From an uncultured Bacilli bacterium (GTDB lineage: Bacteria > Bacillota_I > Bacilli_A > RF39 > UBA660): 40,059 nucleotides of DNA. A program made the translations under genes and the position numbers. Below, piece after piece: positions 38,418 to 40,059 of this stretch (its first letter is position 1; each line of letters opens with the position of its first letter). Location of the stretch: positions 1 to 40,059 of the forward strand of contig CANQQX010000009.1 in assembly GCA_947626115.1 (NCBI GenBank), in the 5' to 3' direction. The notes below the pieces were generated by a model. It ran no database searches. It saw only the letters and a list, made by a program, of their open reading frames with translations, and was not told the origin of the DNA.

Positions 38418-39908
38418 CTAAATTTTGAAAGTAAGAACAATACGAAAAGAAAGAGTAGCAGTTCCTACACCAGTACCATAGTTAAAATTAAATTGGCCAG
38501 CTAAACTTCCATCTCCTACACTACCACTGCGAACAAACCAAGGATCAATTGGTATAGCAAAATAGGCATAATCATAGTACCAACTATTATGTGCTCTTGG
38601 ATAACCATCGCTATCATAATAGGTATAAAAAGGTCCTAATTCTCCTGTTGCATCGCCAAGTATCCTTTTATCATAAGTTGCAATATTACTATTTTTATCA
38701 TATTTATCAATATAGCCTTTTGTCATTTCATTGGCTAAGGTTGTAGTATCAAATCCACTGTTACCTACTAAGCCATCAATACATCCAGCGACATATTCCC
38801 ATGCGCCACCATTCATATCATATACTCCACTGATATTTCCAGTCGTACTTGCAAGATAGCCAACTCCTGAATTCCATGGTTGCGTATGCTCGGTATCACC
38901 ACTCGCTCCGGTAACACCTAAACGAGAACTTAAATTTGTATTTGGTGCAGCACTATAACCAGTTTTCCAATCACTAGCATTGTTAATTTTTACTTCTGTT
39001 CCAATACCATATGCTGAATGAGAAAGGTAAGCTACTGCTCCCCATTCTGTGTTTTTCATCATATGGCTATCTAGATTCCTTTCATAATTATATGATGTCA
39101 TATACATATTTTTAATTTTAATTCCCCGCCATGAATAAACATCTGGTTTTATTATGACGCTATCTTTTTCTTCGTTATCTACTTGAGCACTAGCAGTACT
39201 ATTTGCTCCTTTATATCCTGTTTCAAATTTACCTACCCAAATACCATTTAAATCTTTACCAGCAAAAGTGAATGCTGGATGAGTATAATATACTCCTGTT
39301 GTACTTGGCTCTACCATTTTAGGTATTTTATTAACATCGCCAAATTTTATATCTATTATTCTGGCTTTATTAATTGCTTGATCCATTGATGTACTATAAT
39401 CTTGATTAGTTAAAATATTAGTATTTGGAGCACTTGTATATTTTCCATCATTCCATATTTTATATTGATATCTTGGTATCCAGACAAAGTAACTTTCAAT
39501 GTCATCTTCTACTATGTGATCTCCTACTTTATAATTTGTATTACTGGGACTATCAACTAATATAACTGCATTGGCCCATCTTTTTTCTTTATAATTATAC
39601 CATTCACTATTTAAATTGGCATAATAAACATTACCATTTGATTTTATTTCAACTGGTATTAATTTTCCTTCATTATCAAATACCGGATCTGCTCCATTTA
39701 ATTCTGGATCTATCCATTTATCTTTATGTAATCCGCTTTTTTCATATAATTCATCTATAGCTTCTTCAACATTACTTTTATTATGATTATTATAGGCTAC
39801 TTTATTACTTTCAATATAGGCATCTACTGCATATACTGTTGTTATAGATATTATTAAGCCAAGTATTAAACCAAAAATAAATACATATTTATTATTTATT
39901 CTTTTCAT
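38418..39908 (-). CDS. Anchored surface protein with FGE/C-type-lectin-like domain (family A2)
   Basis: 496 residues, paralogue of 15140-16597 over the whole length. N-terminal anchor (about 9-28), then AYIESNKVAYNN, WVPRYQYKIW, HPAFTFAGKDLNGIWVGKFE, NTEWGAVAYLSH, DMNGGAWEYVAGCIDG and a terminal FRIVL. From NSWYYDYAYF to the end, fixed positions (SWY-D-A-F, PWF-R-G, GQF-FN, FR-VL) alternate with positions that nearly all differ from A1; at several of these the first two codon bases differ while the third stays T or C. AGAAGG precedes the ATG. Unlike the other three surface genes its promoter has no G-run: TATAAT is preceded by GG only. Confidence 0.85.
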   Translation of the reverse strand: MKRINNKYVFIFGLILGLIISITTVYAVDAYIESNKVAYNNHNKSNVEEAIDELYEKSGLHKDKWIDPELNGADPVFDNEGKLIPVEIKSNGNVYYANLNSEWYNYKEKRWANAVILVDSPSNTNYKVGDHIVEDDIESYFVWIPRYQYKIWNDGKYTSAPNTNILTNQDYSTSMDQAINKARIIDIKFGDVNKIPKMVEPSTTGVYYTHPAFTFAGKDLNGIWVGKFETGYKGANSTASAQVDNEEKDSVIIKPDVYSWRGIKIKNMYMTSYNYERNLDSHMMKNTEWGAVAYLSHSAYGIGTEVKINNASDWKTGYSAAPNTNLSSRLGVTGASGDTEHTQPWNSGVGYLASTTGNISGVYDMNGGAWEYVAGCIDGLVGNSGFDTTTLANEMTKGYIDKYDKNSNIATYDKRILGDATGELGPFYTYYDSDGYPRAHNSWYYDYAYFAIPIDPWFVRSGSVGDGSLAGQFNFNYGTGVGTATLSFRIVLTFKI

Positions 39909-40059
39909 CTATAATAACCTTCTTTATTATCTTTTTTATTATACCATAAATATTGTATTTATGTATATAAAACCATTATCTAGGTCGTGTTTTCAAAGTA
40001 CGGGTGTAAATAAAAAGCACAAAAAAAGTGATTAATCTCAAAATATACCTTATAATTAG
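39909..40059. other. Upstream region of surface gene A2
   Basis: Contains GGTATAAT on the minus strand about 35 bases before the ATG as probable -10, without a poly-G tract. A TTTACACCC word resembles half of the dyad seen at the family-B genes. Nothing else is recognisable up to the window end. Confidence 0.4.

Noticed and set aside
1-40059. CRISPR array, rRNA, insertion sequence or reverse transcriptase
   Set aside because: None found on either strand; in particular no RT with a YxDD motif, so the DGR idea depends on genes outside the window.

Overview
The window is a low-GC (mostly under 30% GC by eye), densely coded stretch of a spore-forming Firmicute. It uses the standard stop code, since TGA occurs as a stop, and strong AGGAGG-type ribosome binding sites. 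SpoIVA, CotE, pro-SigK and YjcZ-like small peptides show that it makes endospores. The AT-rich, compact gene style and families of anchored surface proteins suggest an uncultured gut-type Bacilli lineage (Erysipelotrichales/RF39/RFN20-like). That placement is inference; no 16S gene is present. Most genes lie on the minus strand.

Layout. 0-2 kb: HU and spoIVA, with an unusual pseudoknotted element just upstream of spoIVA. 2.3-4.4 kb: a secreted protein of unknown function and a membrane-anchored XRE regulator. 4.4-9.9 kb: a repair/replication cluster read polA, mutM, cca, dnaD, nth. 10-14.5 kb: two coiled-coil proteins around an intact sigK, then a second copy of the sigK 3' half, which together look like a remnant of a sigK-targeted (skin-like) element. 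14.5-15.1 kb: hsp20 under a CIRCE operator. 17.5-20.6 kb: an IspH-prenyltransferase fusion, khpA, rpsP and cotE. 20.7-24.4 kb: an AlkD-like protein, a hairpin-rich spacer, a MazF-like protein, a HIT protein and a CapA-like protein. 24.4-27.4 kb: three tandem paralogues of unknown function. 30-38 kb: YjcZ-like peptides, prsA, recX, nrnA, ackA and prs.

The most unusual content is a dispersed surface-antigen system at 15.1-16.6, 27.6-29.9, 34.9-37.0 and 38.4-39.9 kb. It has four anchored surface proteins in two families. Three have a promoter whose -35/-10 spacer contains a run of 7 or 8 G, in the same 3 + Gn + 5 layout, so slippage would change the spacer length and switch expression. All four end in a C-type-lectin/FGE-like or DUF6273-like domain whose last 40-50 residues are hypervariable between paralogues, in a pattern like diversity-generating-retroelement (DGR) targets. 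In one gene this segment is a ~130 bp island of about 64% GC. No reverse transcriptase or template repeat is in the window.

Upstream of both family-B genes lie a conserved TTTACA-N7-TGTAAA dyad and, further out, inverted copies of a ~290 nt structured RNA. Each RNA carries the same 25-residue membrane peptide, and the closing stem shows compensatory base changes. Together these suggest a phase- and antigenically variable surface layer with an associated peptide-encoding RNA not recognised here.
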